Source: Carposina sasakii (lineage: Eukaryota > Arthropoda > Insecta > Lepidoptera > Carposinidae). Taken from it: a stretch of 64,000 nt of DNA. A model generated the notes under the pieces. That model saw only the letters and a program-made list of their open reading frames with translations, was not told the origin of the DNA and did no database searches. Location of the stretch: the NCBI GenBank assembly GCA_014607495.2, contig CP053157.1, forward strand, positions 5,022,001-5,086,000, in the 5' to 3' direction. Below are positions 37,215 to 51,300 of this stretch, piece by piece (the first letter of the stretch is position 1; each line of letters opens with the position of its first letter). The translations under genes were made by a program, and so were the position numbers.

Positions 37215-37400
37215 GCTTTTATCCCTTACTACGGGGTAGGCAGAGTACCAAGGGCCGATAGAACCACATGGTGCCACTTCTGACCAATTTTGAGGGTATA
37301 GTTGAGATATACAAGTTCGGTTAGTAGTGACAGATGGTCAGCCCATCGCCTACAAAACATCAAGACCCTCTTGTTCCTCTACTGACTTGTACAGTATGCC
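37215..37400. repeat. Interspersed repeat fragment
   Basis: CTTTTATCCCTTACTACGGG, GTAGGCAGAGTACCAAGG and CAGCCCATCGCCTACAAAAC belong to a repeat type common in lepidopteran DNA. Class not determined. Confidence 0.4.
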
Positions 37401-38589
37401 CTTTATATACTTTATTACAGGAATTAAATTATTTTAGTACAAATAAACTCAATGTTTTACAAAACAACTACAGCAGATAATTCGAAAATACATAATATCA
37501 GCCCAACATAAACTGTTTTCCTCGAATACAAGACAAATTAATACCTTTTGGTACAAAAATACTACAATCTCAACATAAATACTGACTGCACATCAAATTA
37601 ACCTTAGCGCACAACTTGTATAAGACGAATGACGTTTTGTCAGTGTAACAGTTCCCTTTTCATACAATGATAAAAATAATAAGTTAGGTTAGGTTAGAGT
37701 ATGACAAACAACGCACGAGCCGAGCGAGCGGAACGAACGTGCCGCGGCAGCTGTCGGCGAAGTTTCAGAATCGAATTGATGAAACGATATTTTAGTGTTG
37801 ATAATGAGTGAGTCATTATGTTATGTTTTGTTTATTTAATTCGGCCTTAGAAAATGGCTTAAAAACAAAAATTTTACCAATAGACGATTTTAAAAAAACC
37901 AGTTACGCTCAAAAAGTTCAAAAACCTGATCAATCTTAATAGAGAGTCACAAGTGATCCAAAAAACAGCTATGTATCACACAATAACCAATAAGCCCATT
38001 TAACTAGTCGATATCGCCCGATACAATTGGCGCGGAAAACAAACATTAGGTACAGATAATCAAAATAAAAATGCATTTCCTGCGAGTTATAATATTGTCG
38101 TGTAACTCAACCCTATAGTACTTGTTCAGCATTCCAGTATTTGCCTGGCTGTCACCTACACCCTGTAATTTTTTAAATTATATTTACAATTTACGCAGTA
38201 AGCAACCTAATTACAAAATTGATTATACAGGAAAGAAATTAAAATCCCGGCAGTTAATCCCGAAATCAACCAGAATACGGATGGCGACAGAATAAGGACG
38301 TCCGCGGCAGATTGCGCTGGTTGCGGGGGGCGCCCCGCAGTTACGTCTACCTCAACCCCCTCAAATACCTAAAATTCGTCTATTGGAGCGCCTTAAAGAG
38401 TACTTTGTTATAACAATTATTTTAGAGTTTCTTTTATAATACTGTGGACTGAAGTAAAGAATATTTAAAAAAATTTAATACAATGATGCCATCATTGGGC
38501 CCTTTTGAAAGACTATTTTCTTACGCGACGATGTTTAATTTATAAAATTATTAAAGTCTAAACCATTGAGTTATCTATCACCGCCATAT

Positions 38590-38860
38590 CAAAACAAACA
38601 ATCATCATTATCAGCCTATTGCAGTCCACTGCTGGACGTAGGCCTCCCCCAGGGCACGCCACAAGACTGCCATGGGGGGTATTTGCCCATAGTCAACACG
38701 CTGGGCAGGCGGGTTGGTGACCGCAGTTTGTATTTTGGACTATGTTGTCAACACGGGAGGCGCTGCTGCCCACCTCCCGGAAACCCTTAATCGCATCGTA
38801 CGATACCCACGGGCAGACATGGGGTGGTGCGAATTCTACTCTGCCGGCACTACGCAAAAA
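38590..38860 (+). repeat. SINE/RTE-tail repeat (CAGCCTATTGCAGTCCACTG family)
   Basis: CAGCCTATTGCAGTCCACTG, GGCCTCCCCCAGGGC and CACGCTGGGCAGGCGGGTT are present. The first words recur at 4987-5055 and 34022-34045, and GGCCTCCCCCAACAA-like words occur in the RTE fragment near 57620, which suggests an RTE-related family. Confidence 0.6.
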
Positions 38861-38888
38861 TTGAGACTTTGTAGGTAACAAAATGTTA

Positions 38889-38894
38889 TTTATT
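38889..38894 (-). terminator. Possible TOP3A poly(A) signal
   Basis: TTTATT (AATAAA on the gene strand) lies 421 bases after the stop codon. It is the first clear signal downstream, not confirmed. Confidence 0.4.
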
Positions 38895-39314
38895 TTATAA
38901 AAATAAATGCATAAAACATTTCATTTAAAAACTTAAATTAACAAGGCTTTTTACTTACATATTTATATTCGTTTTTGTAAACCAAGTTACTCTTACATAC
39001 TTGAAAGGTAAAACATTTCGTTCGTAGAACGATTTATACTTTTACTGACAGTCCTTTCTCAATGAACAAAATTCACAACATTTGTGCTAGAGTACAACAT
39101 AAATATACACTTACAAACTCCTTGGTATGACATCAAATACTTGTTAATCCTAAAAATTTTCAGTCTTTGACACTTCGTACTTTCTGCCTATAAATATGTT
39201 CACTATCCTATACATAGTCAGTCACAGCACAGTGTTATAATAGCACTTTGTACCTATAAGTACATAATTATTTTCACTATCGTATAGAATCACATTGCTA
39301 CAGCACAGCACAGT

Positions 39315-42300
39315 TTAAAGTTGTTCAGCATTCGGGCATCGGTTGCGAGTATGTCCCTCCTGTTTGCATAGCCCGCACTTGCGGGGTCCCCCCCGCGCCG
39401 CCCCCCGCCCCCGGCCGCGCCCTGTCGAGTAACTGGAACTAGAACTCGAGCCCCAATCACCTGGAAGAGAAAGTAGGTATATTGGATTGGTGGAAAGCTG
39501 ATGGTAAAGTGCGTTTCAAAAATAGTTCCTTTAAATGATGGTGCTAGTTACTGTGTTATGTGAGTTGGTCGAACGCTGATCAACTTTGTAGAGTGTGTTT
39601 AACCAAATAGTTCTGTGTTAGGGGTATGACAAGTTAAAATAACTGTCAAAATATATGGCGTGAGCGAATCTCTTACCCTCACTCTTACCCTAATCCCCCC
39701 GCCTTCACCTACCCCGTGACCAATGACAAAACGGAATTTCGGCATGGAGATTCGCTCACGCCATCTATCTATGTGATTGGTACTATTTTTTTACTTTTAA
39801 TAGTTGTCAGAAAATCCCTCATCGACTGCATCTGCATACAAATAATGTTGGTTACGAAATAAGGCATAGGAGTTATTCTATAAAACGTGCTTTACCGTCG
39901 CCGCGTCGTCGTAAGTTTGTTTACGAGTTATGGCTGTTTTCATCTATGTATTTATATGTACAATGTTGCTTGCTACCTACGACAGAAGATCTTAGGGATT
40001 GGTACTTGATTAATTAGCTCCAAAAAAAGATTTTTAAGATCTTATATCATAGGTTATAAGCCAGTCGTAACCACTCAGGTGTGTAAAAACCTATTTAAAT
40101 GTTTCTGTCCATCCAAGTAATTTAGACAGTATATGTACAAGAAAGAATTACCTACCTGTACTAGATCCTGCGCTATCCGCCCACTGAAAGAAATCACATC
40201 GAGAGTTGTATTCCTTCGCACATCCGTAGAATAGACGACCTTTATTCGGACCCTCTTTGTGTACTGTTATTCTGAAAAAAAAAAGATAAGTAAACTTCTA
40301 AAATTATGATGAAAATCCAGTCTTCTAATATTATCTATAACTGAGCTATAGAGGGTCGAAACTACTTGAACTGTTTCGAGAAAATAATGGTACGACCGTG
40401 CCGCTTTTTTACCTGACTTGGCAAGATCACTATTATGCCCCCAGTTTAGCTTATCTAGCTAAAATTATAAATAATTAATCATTCATTAATATTGAGGTTT
40501 AAAATAAACGACAAACTGGCAAATTGCACACTTCTGCCCAACGTCTTTGGGGGATAATGGGCGTAAGTATAATGTAGTACAAACTTTTTGCAAGCAATCC
40601 CACAGTTGCACGTGACGTCATCATCATTGGATTGTGGGGTGTCCCTGGGTACCCCCCACCCTCTGACGGCGGCAGGCTCAAGCCCCCACGAGCCACTCGG
40701 CTGGTTACTGTCTTGTGACGTTGAATCTGCATTCTCTGGTGCCCATAGGAAAAAGTCGCAGCCGCCATTTTCTTTGCCGGCTTGACATTTGTAAAATTTT
40801 TTGCCTGAAATTCGAGAGGTGTTTTAATCTGAACATAATTTTATACAAGGTATAAAAATACAAAAAAGAATACAGCATGTGTGCATTCGAGGCTTCACTA
40901 GAAGACCTAAGGGACAAGTATTAAGCGACGTGCTAGAAACTTATCACTGATCTTTTGCACATGGCCTTACCTATGTTTGCTATTGTGGCTGAGGGATCTC
41001 TTTCGTGACCTTGAAGTTCTAGCTACTCATTCTTTATGGGTATTTATTTTATATTAGTACTTACCTCGATTACTGATTAGCCTATTAATTTGCTCTATGT
41101 ATCTAAACTTACCTAAATTAGCGTTTTGTTTTCTCACTGTCAACAAAATAGCAGGCTTATGACATCCGCATAGTACATTATTGTCACCATCTGAAGCGTT
41201 ACTACCCCTCGCTGACGGTATTGGCATTCTATTAGCACCCGTATTGGCAGGGGGTGGTGGTACAAATTGCCTTGGCTGATCTGCATTTGTCATACGACTT
41301 TGTGGCCTTGGATTATTTGGTATATTATTTTGTGGTCTTGGATTATTTGGTATAATATTACTTTGTGGTCTTGGATTATTCGGTATAAAACTTTGGTATT
41401 CTGCAGACGCGTTACTTTGAAGTTCTGCCGGCCAGATACTATTGCTTATTGGCCTAGTGTTATTACTTGGCCTAGTACTATTATTGGGTCTAGTGGTATT
41501 TTGCCGATTTTCTGGTACATTTTTAACGCAAGATAAGTTAATTTTCAGTAGTTCTAGGAAGGTAGCATCGCATCCTCCGATACAGGCCACATAAGGAGGC
41601 GGGTATAGATGACTGATTGAATTGTTTCTCCATTCAAACTTCATCTTCTTGTAGTTGGGGCCACACTGAAAGTAAATATGTATATTATACAATATTTGCG
41701 CATATCTTAAACAGAGATTTGCTTGCACTGCTTCTTCTTGTTGGAAAATATGTATTTTCTTTTAATAGACTCATTGTGACCTACCTAGTTTGGTGAAAAA
41801 GGCACGTTATTAGAATAATTAAAAGGCAAGTTATACGTTAAACTCATCGCAAAATAAAAGGCCCGTTTTGACATTTGCCTTCGCGACCTAACTAGTGATG
41901 TAACCATACGACTTAACACTCGATAATTCGATTCAAGTTTGCATGAGTATTTTGTCTGCATGAATATGTATTGTAAAGTGCAATGGATTAAAGTTCTAAT
42001 TTGAAAATATATCATTTTGGGCCAAAGTTTACATCGCTCATGGTAGTAAAAAGTTTGTATGGATGGATGGATGAATTTTTGTTACTGTTTCACGCAGTAA
42101 AAGCTTGACGGATCAGGCTGAAATTTATATCAGAGAAAAGTTATATTATAGTCTGAAATATCATTTAGGCTACTGTTTATCCTATTAGTTAGTTTTCTAT
42201 ATAAATATCTTGATCGATTTATTTTTTTCTTTAACCGATTATTAATATTCTGTGGACAACAAATCGTATGCACAGCACTTAGCCGAGTGGGCGGTACCCA

Positions 42301-45300
42301 TCAATGAAAATGTAATTATATTCGGAACATTTAGATCACTAAAAACTAGAAATGGGCGTGAACTGTCAAAACGGACCTTTTATTTTGCGATGAGTATAGT
42401 AATATAACTAACGACTACCTAATAAATTATTATCTGAAGAGTTTATAAAAAGTCTTTGCTAGAGACAAGCTCGCCTTTATACCTTAAACTTCATCGTAAT
42501 TCACTTATTCAAGGTTAAAATTTAATGCCTGTGTGTAGTTATACATATAAACTTTCTTGTAACACTATCCATTAAAAAACCGCATCAAAATCCGTTGCGT
42601 ATACATATACAGGATGTTTTTTCGTTGCCACCCTTAACGAAGGGTACGTACTCTATACATCAAATAAAGTGAGTTTATGCCAAAAAAAAGCTGAGAAACG
42701 ATGTTAAATAAAATTAAAAAAATATTACTTGATCGGGCGAAATTTATAGTGTACAGTGTTTATGCTAGTTTTTTCATAGACAGATATTAAATTATTTCTC
42801 GTGAAGAAATCTCGCCACACGCGTCAATATGCATTTATGCAGAAAAAGGCAGTCTATTTAAGACTGCGTTTTTCAACTTTGGACCCTAATATTTTGGAAA
42901 CCAGACACTTCCCAGGTATGCTTCCATGGAGAAAAATGATCGTAATGATGATATTCCGTAGTTTTCGGGAACGTTGACGACCAAAAGTCACTCTGTATAT
43001 GTATAGTTTGAAAGACCTAAGCATACATACACATAGGGACAGACAGCTGCGGGAAGCAACTTTGTTTTATAATTTGTAGTGATTGGCCCATTATCACTCT
43101 ACACCAAATCAAAAGGCTGTCTCATTCACTCAGTTCAAAATAACAAGAGATAGACAGATATATGTTATATAACTTACAATACTGCATGTATCCACCAACA
43201 CTTGTATAGTCTTCACCACGGTAGGGAACCAGACCGCGTTCTTACAGTTCGGGAACGATAGACAGCCGATGTAGAACTCGTCCGCGTTGGATCTCTTCTG
43301 CCGCACCACCATGTCTGAACCGCATTTCGGGCATTTCAGGACTGAAATTATTAAGCTTTTAGTTTAAGTATGCTCGAAAAATTTTGAGTGCGGCCTGCGT
43401 GGGTCTTTTTATATTCATTCATATCCAATATTGGCTCATTTCTATAAAATGATTAGATGATAGATTTCAATTTACTAATATGTATGTATAAATTAATTAC
43501 TTATTTGAAAGAAAAGAAACGTCGAAAGTCTAAGGTAAAAGGCGCAAAATACATCCCAACTAATATTATAAATGCGAAAGTAACTCTGTCTGTCTGTCTG
43601 TCTGTCTGTTACGCTTTCCCGCTTAAACCTCGCAACCGATTTTGATGAAATTTGGTACAGACAATCTTTAGACCCTGAGACAGAACATAGGCTACTTTTT
43701 ATTTCGAAAAAAAGGGATGAAGGGGTTGAAATAGAGGTTGAAAGTTTGTATGGGATTTCTTAATTTTAAAAGATAAAACCATGAAACTTTATATTTAAGC
43801 ACTTGATAAGAAATCATTAAACATTTGTTCTAGCATTTTTGAAATTTCGACCAGCTAAGGGGTGAAATAAGGGTTGAAAGTTAGTATGCAAGTTCGTTAT
43901 ACATATATAAAGTTTGTAAGTATGGATGGATGGATAGATGGATGTTTGTTACTCTTTCATGTAAAATCGGCTGGAGCGATTTTAATAAAATTTGGTATGG
44001 AGTTAGCTGATACCCTGGATTAACACATAGGCTACTTTTTATCCCGGGAAAATATTTTTATCCTGGATAATTCGACATTTTGTTCTTTTCTGCAGTCCAC
44101 GTGGACGAAGTCGCGGGCGTCCACTATAATAATATTATAAAGCTGAAGAGTTTGTTTGTTTGTTTGAACGCGCTAATCTCAGGAACCACTGGTCTGATTT
44201 GAAAAATTCTTTCAGTGTTAGATAGCCCATTTACCAAGGAAGGCTACAGTCTATACAACAACCTGCCCGGCTTCGCACGGGTACAACGCCCCCTCACGCG
44301 GACGAAGTCGTGGGCGGCTGCTATCCTGTATATTTTTCCTTTCCCCTATCGTGTTCGTTGGGTGGCGGTCACTAGCGGGCAATGGGGATCACTCGATTCT
44401 CATTACCCACAAATATTTTATGAAGAAAAATTAATAAACACAAAATATACATTAGAAAAACTCGGGATTTAAGTAGGAAATGTACAAGTAAAGGCGTAAA
44501 AAGTAACATACAAGTAGATCAATAACTATAAAAGTTACTCTATATTTTGCGTCCGTGAAAATTTACATCGGCGAACCGCAAAAACAAAACACACCTCTCA
44601 TTCTCTATGCTGTCACCATACCCACGCGGCACGCTCGCAGCAACGGCGAGGGGAACAGACCTTGCGTGCATGTTGTAAGAGTCGACTAAGGAACTAAGAG
44701 GCGTTCTCTTAACTTGATACTGAACATATACATCTGACTATCTGACCCTGCTATACTTAGCGTAGCTGTAGGGTCCCCTTGATGTATATGAGTATACAAG
44801 ATGATTTTTGGTCGTCAACGTTCCCGGAAACTACGGAATCTCCTCATCATCACGATCATTTTTCTCCATGGAAGCATACCTGGGAAGTGTCTGGTTTCCA
44901 AAATATTAGGGTCCAAAGTTGAGTAAATAGACTGCGTTTTTCTGCATAATTGCACATTAACGCGTGTAGTAAGATTTTTTCACTAGATATCTATACATAT
45001 AATAAAAATGTAACGGATCGCTGTCTGTACATGGAAGATATATAAGAAAAAATATTATAGAATACCTTTATCAACGCAATAGTATCCAAAATATTTTTGG
45101 ATTTTTTGTCTGTTTGTCTGTTTAATTGTGTACGCTAATCTCAGAAAAAGCTGAACCGATTTCGATGCAGTTTTCAGGAATATATTGTGACAGGTCCCAC
45201 TTATCATATAGGCTACTTTTTATCCCGGATAATTTCGATATTTTGTTTTTTTTCTGTAGTCTACGCGGACGAAGTCGCGGGCGTCCACTAGTACTTAATA

Positions 45301-48300
45301 AATAAGGTGCAATTTAGTTCGCACAGTTCTCAAAAATATTGCCTGATTGTTCAAATTGCGTTGTTATTAGCAAGTTAACGTAATAAAAGCATATAATCTA
45401 TGTCAATTTAATTGAAGTTACCTTGGAAAGAATATAATAAATAACGTACCCGAAGGCATATCCATGACATTCCCTTCCGCGCCGGGCGTGTATTCAGTCG
45501 GTCTCTCACAAAAGCGTTCTCCTAAAGCACTGTCTATTTTCTGCGCCTCAGCAGTTACTGTTACATACGCTTCTCTGTATCGAGCTATCTGGGAATAGGT
45601 AAAACACATTTATGGACCGGTTAAACCAACTTTTAAATAGGTTAAAATATCAGGTGCTGATACGGGACTTCACTAGAATACATCAGCTGCAACTCCTTCA
45701 ATGCATGCTGTAAGAGTCAACTAAGCAACCGGCCATTCTGTCAGGCGATAAGTAGTAACTTGTCACTGATAATTTACATAATATGACGTCCCCTACTAAG
45801 CTAAACATGGCTGTGGGATCCAACGGATGACCTTTTTACCCAAAAACGGCAAAGCCTAAAGGAAGGACAAGAGTTAACATGCACTCCATCCGCGTGGATT
45901 GCAGAAAATACAAAATGTCGAAATTATTCGGGATTTTTTCACATGATAAATTGTAGCCTATGTGTTTTTTTGATATGTAAGGTATATTATAGTGAAGTTT
46001 GTACAAAACCCATTCAATAGTTTTTGCGTGGAACAGCAACAAACATCCATACATTCATACATCCTCACAAACTTTCGCGTTTATAATATTAGTAGGATTT
46101 GCTCAAAACATGGCAGGTAGAATAAAGTTTATTACATAATAACCTGCATTATTAAATCAGAGACATGTTTCGCCAAAAAAATGTGGCATGCAAATATTTT
46201 GATTTAGTAAACGGGAAACGTACCTGTTCTGCCAAAACGACTTCAGGATTCTTCCTCCCCTCACTAATCGCTTTGAGGTCGGCCTCCAGTTGTGCCCGCA
46301 GGTGTGGTTTGGACATGGCCAGTCCCATCGCGTCGTAGCCCTCCACCAGCCCCATGCCCAGTAAGCCGGGAACGAAGTGTATGGCGTCCGCTAGCGCTAC
46401 GTACGAACGGTTCTTTATAGTTTCTATGTGGTCTGCGTGAGTCGCGTCGGTGCCTGCAAATATTATCAAATATAGTTGGAACAAACTACCAGAAGAAGTG
46501 GTTTTGGCACCAAGTGTCAATAATTTCAAAAACAAACTTGACAAACACATTAAAGAACATAGAAAAACCTAAGAAGAGAACATTCAGATACAGGCAAAAT
46601 CAGTTACCTCAACTGCCTGCCTGTTTACAGATATAATAATAAAAAAAAGCACATATTGCCTATATTCTTACACCTATTAGAAAAGTTTCCATGATTGACC
46701 GTTTTGTTGAAAATGCTAAACGATATTAAAACATTTTTCTTTCACGCAGACGCGATCAAGTCTAAAAGCACCATCACGATGACGAATTTTGATATTGTGT
46801 CGCTGTGAGGCGATATCATATTTTAATTAATTGACGGAAAATTGGCGCAGTTGGTTATGGATCTGCCTGCGACACCATCGGTCCTGGATTCGAAACCCGG
46901 TTGGTGGAAATATTTATATTATGATGAATATCGATATTTGTTTCCGAGTCATGGATGTTTCTATAATAATAATTACCTATATATGTATAACAGTTGCTTA
47001 ATACCTGCGATACCAAACCTTAGGGTTTAGTGTGGGCCTAGGTTAACGTGAGTAGTAAAGTGTCTTCCTTACACATACCAATTTGATACGCCTCTCACTA
47101 ATGAAATCATTTCGGCTTAGAAACTTTTTATTACATAGGTAGTATACCTACCCTACCAGACGTGCGCTATCTGATGAGAAAATAAGTTTGTTACATTTAT
47201 TAAAACTTTAAGTTTAAAAATTACGGGTACGTAATGAAGTTATCTTTATACTGACCGATTCCATGTTTTTCCATAAGCGCAATCAAATCAGCTTCAGTGA
47301 GTAAATTCGGAGGAGACGTGTTTCCGTCCACCATGTCTATGCTAGTCGGGTTAAATGTCTGACCGTTCTGCAACAAGAGATAAGAGATAGTATATAAAGA
47401 AAAACACCCGACTGCGTTAAATTTTTACCCAGTGTCACTCTCATGACTAAGACGAATCTAACGCTACCTCTCAAGCTTAAATGCGACAACCCGTTTAGGC
47501 TCTAGCTAGAGCGTGCCAAGAATTATACATAAATACAAACCTATACTAGAAAAACATAACACTCCTTCTGGCGTAGTTGGGTAATAATAGACTTTATGCA
47601 ATAATCGATTATTTTATGAAACACACAATAAACGCGGAATACTATAACCTGGCCAAATTAGATAAAACCTATCAGTACCTAATAATGGAGAATAGTATGT
47701 ATGAAACAGTTTAATGTGTAGTAAAGTTTGATTGTTTAATCACCTACCTCATAGACATGTATTTCCTTGGACGACCACTTATCGTAAGGGTAGACGTCTA
47801 AATAGTTGCGAGCGGTGATCATAAGGCCACTGGCACTGAACTTCTCACTCGCTACGTCTATGGATACCGTCGTCTCTTGTCCCTGGGCGTCTTTAGAACA
47901 ACACGCCAGAAACGAACGGACTATGAACTCGTACAATCGTTGCTCGTTACCAGACAAACCTAGAGGCAAAGACATATTTTCCACTTTTGCTAGTAGCTGG
48001 GACTACCACGTAACCTCTCATAGCCCGTGACACTATTGCAATACTGTCATATCTCATATATTTTGCTTGCAAGTCGGTAGCGTTACAGCGCGTAAAAAGG
48101 TTTAGCATACGTACCTACGTATCCCCCAATAAGCTCCACTGCGGAGCGGCCTACATCAAGCAGACTAGAAACCATACAAGAAAATAAGTTGGTTATAAAA
48201 ACCTTTAAAGCTCTAAATGCTGGGAAAGCGGGCCCCTTATTACGTATCTTTCAAAAGCAATAAAATTCATTTACGTAAAAGAAATCGCAAAGGAATTAGT

Positions 48301-51300
48301 CATTGCATCGCGATAATTTTAAAAATTTCACTATAGTATTGCGTTATAATAATACGATAGTGACAGTTCATTGTACGAATTTTTTTGTAGCTCGCGTCCG
48401 TACTCTAACTGAACATGTAAACTGCGAATAATTAATTAAATATAGGTTATTAGAAAGAAGAAACGAGGGGGATATTATCATTAACTAGTGGACGCCCGCG
48501 ACTCCGTCCGCGTGGACTACAGAAAAAACAAAATGTCGAAATTATCCGGGATAAAAACATTTTCTCGGGATAAAAAGTAGCCTATATGTTAAGTGGGACC
48601 TGTCACAATATATTCCTGAAAACTGCATCGAAATCGGTTCAGCCGTTTCTGAGATTAGCGTGCACAAACGCACAGACAAACAGATAAAAATTCTATATGT
48701 ATAGATATAGATTGGTTTGATTGACGGCCGATTGGTGTAGTAGGTAGTGGCCCTGCCTGCAGCGCCATAGGTCCTGGGTTCGAATCCCGGTAGGTGCAAA
48801 CATTGATATGATGAATATTGATGTTTGTTTCCGAGTCATGGATGTTTCTATACTTATCTATGTATTTATATACCGTTGCTTAGTACCCACGACACAAGAC
48901 CTTATGGATCTTAATGTGGGACTAAGTTAATGTGTTGTGAAGTGTGTGAATATTATATTATTATTATTATAGATGAAATACTGTCACACACCACTTGCAT
49001 ACTTAGTTGGATGTATAGGAGGATGGGCTTTGTCGCTCTTATTGCCTTGCCGAGGCGTAGGACCACCACTATCTAGGATGCCCTGAGCGAAGCTTCCCCA
49101 ATTCGGATCAGCAGTCTGCAGTCCTACTAGTTGTGTTAAGTTCATCTCTTTAGGATATTCATTCGTTTCAGTTCTAGGGTAACTTATAAATCCTTGAGTG
49201 TACAACTTTTCCGCCAATTTCATTGTCTCTTTGGCATTGATCTTGAGCTTTCTTGATGCGCTTTTTTCCAATTCCTGTAACCATAAAATAATTAAGGAAT
49301 TGGGTAAGTTGGAGGAAGCTTCGCAAATGCGTGGAATCAAAGATTAAGGGTCGGTTTATATCTGACCGAAGATGCGTCGAGCGTATCTCCAGATACAGGC
49401 AAACGCACTGACGTATCATCGGTTGAGTGTGAACGGTCGAGTGTTTTTCTATACATTTTGTCTGTTCTGGCGTTACGCGACCGATAAAACGCGACGCAGA
49501 TAAAACGTTCCGTCAGATATGAACCGACCCTAACCCAGATAAAATATAGTCATGATCACACACAAGCCTACATTACTAGGTATTCATCGTTTTTAAGTGC
49601 AAGCTCTCAAATCTACCTAGCATCAGTTACTTGGACCATGGTGTAAATAAAACTGGCATACTCACTACTGTATCTAGGGGAAGTGGTCTCCATTTTGACT
49701 TGGGTTTAGTTTTTACCTCTGTAACCTTGGCCAGAGGGGTTTCCAAGCAAATGTCATGTAGTACCTGACAAGCATCTCTGTCGAATAACCTGACTCTATC
49801 CCATGTGAAATCAACACTCAAATTGTTCATTGTATGGTTAACTGCAAAAAAAAAATTATCTACCTTCTTAAAATTTATGATTGTAGAGGAAACCAGGATC
49901 AGCCAAAGCAGTTTTAGTGAGTAACATAATAAAAGATAGTATTGGTAACTTGAAAAATTTAATATGTAAGTATGATGGCAATATATAAGGTCTAGCAAAA
50001 GTAGTGATTGTCTTTCTAAGATGTATCCGTAATCTATACATATAATAAAAATGTAATGGATCGCTGTATGTACATGGAAGATATATGAGAAAAAATATTA
50101 TAGGAGACCTTTATCAACACAATAGTACCCAGAAGAATGATTTTTTAAATTTTTGACTGTTTGTCTGTGCGTTTGTGCACGCTAATCTCAGAAAAGGCTG
50201 AACCAATTTCGATGCAGTTTTTAGGAATATATTGTGACAGGTCCCACTTGACATATAGGCTACTTTTTATCCCGAGAAAATGTTTTTATCCCGGATAATT
50301 TCGACATTTTGTTTTTTCTGTAGTACACGCAGAGTCGCGGGCGTCCACTAGTAAATAATATAACCTTTAATGAAAACATTATCTAAATTAACTTGCTAAT
50401 TTTTCGTGGAAAAATTAAAATAAACTTCAATCTTTCAATACTAAAAAATCATGCTGTAGTAGGCGCAGCGCATTAAATACGCCGACAGAGAAAAACGGAC
50501 GTGTGTGTGTGCAATCTTCATGGTCTATGCCTGTTGTAATGTTAATGTAGACAGCGCGAGGGCAGCAGCCTTAGTTTACTGTGCTTGTGTCGTTGTGTGA
50601 GTTTACGTGACGGTTATACAGGATCTTGGAGAAAAATTTAGAAAGATTTATATGAGATAGTAAAAAACTAAACTGGCGTGAATATTTTCTTTAAAATATT
50701 CACATTATTTTACATTATGTTTCTTGTGTATGATTATGCCACATCCCAAAAGATTGTCACTACCTCTGGTTAGACCTTATATAAGTATATTAACTCTCCC
50801 AAATAAATGAATAAATAAATGTTGACTTGTCTTACATAGGGTTTATCATCTAGCATGCACCCTTACAAAGTTTAAATGGAAGAAGTTTGTATAGTTTGTT
50901 ACATGATTGAATAAGTTCATAGTAACATTGCAAATACTTTCCTATGTCAAAATAGATTTTAGCTAGAACAAACCTTTTAACTTCCAAAATGGCTCAGCCA
51001 CAAAATTTTCAACTGCCCGATATCTCTCCACCACAAACCCCAAAGTAGGGAACTGACACGAGCCATAACTGACTAAGCTGTCTGCAAGTTTACTGGGAAA
51101 CACCTTCTGCAGACGCAGTGTCTGAAACCGTGTGAAGGCAGCACCTGTGATGAAAGAACACTACAATTAAGAATTTATCAATGATACTTAAAAAATAACT
51201 ACAGTCATCACTCATCAGATCAGATTCTTGGTAGTTCATTACCTACTAATTCTATAGGTTATCTGCAGTTACTTAGTTACTAATTTGATTGACTGAATGG

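Larger units (their letters stand above)
33982..38880. other. Intergenic DNA filled with interspersed repeats
   Basis: No gene was found between the transposon nest and the TOP3A 3' end. The stretch holds two 260-bp-type MITEs, several LINE tails and SINE pieces, listed separately. A GC-richer patch at 37700-37760 (GAGCCGAGCGAGCGGAACG) and another at 35220-35310 resemble promoter or 5' UTR DNA but have no coding exon attached that I can support. Confidence 0.5.

Noticed and set aside
40499..40785. Two open frames of 65-89 codons on opposite strands
   Set aside because: The minus-strand exon 40585-40804 of TOP3A (first GRF finger) explains the openness in a different frame.
46152..46550. 132-codon minus-strand frame read as a single protein
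   Set aside because: Only 46224-46453 is a TOP3A exon; the first 30 residues come from intron and LINE sequence.
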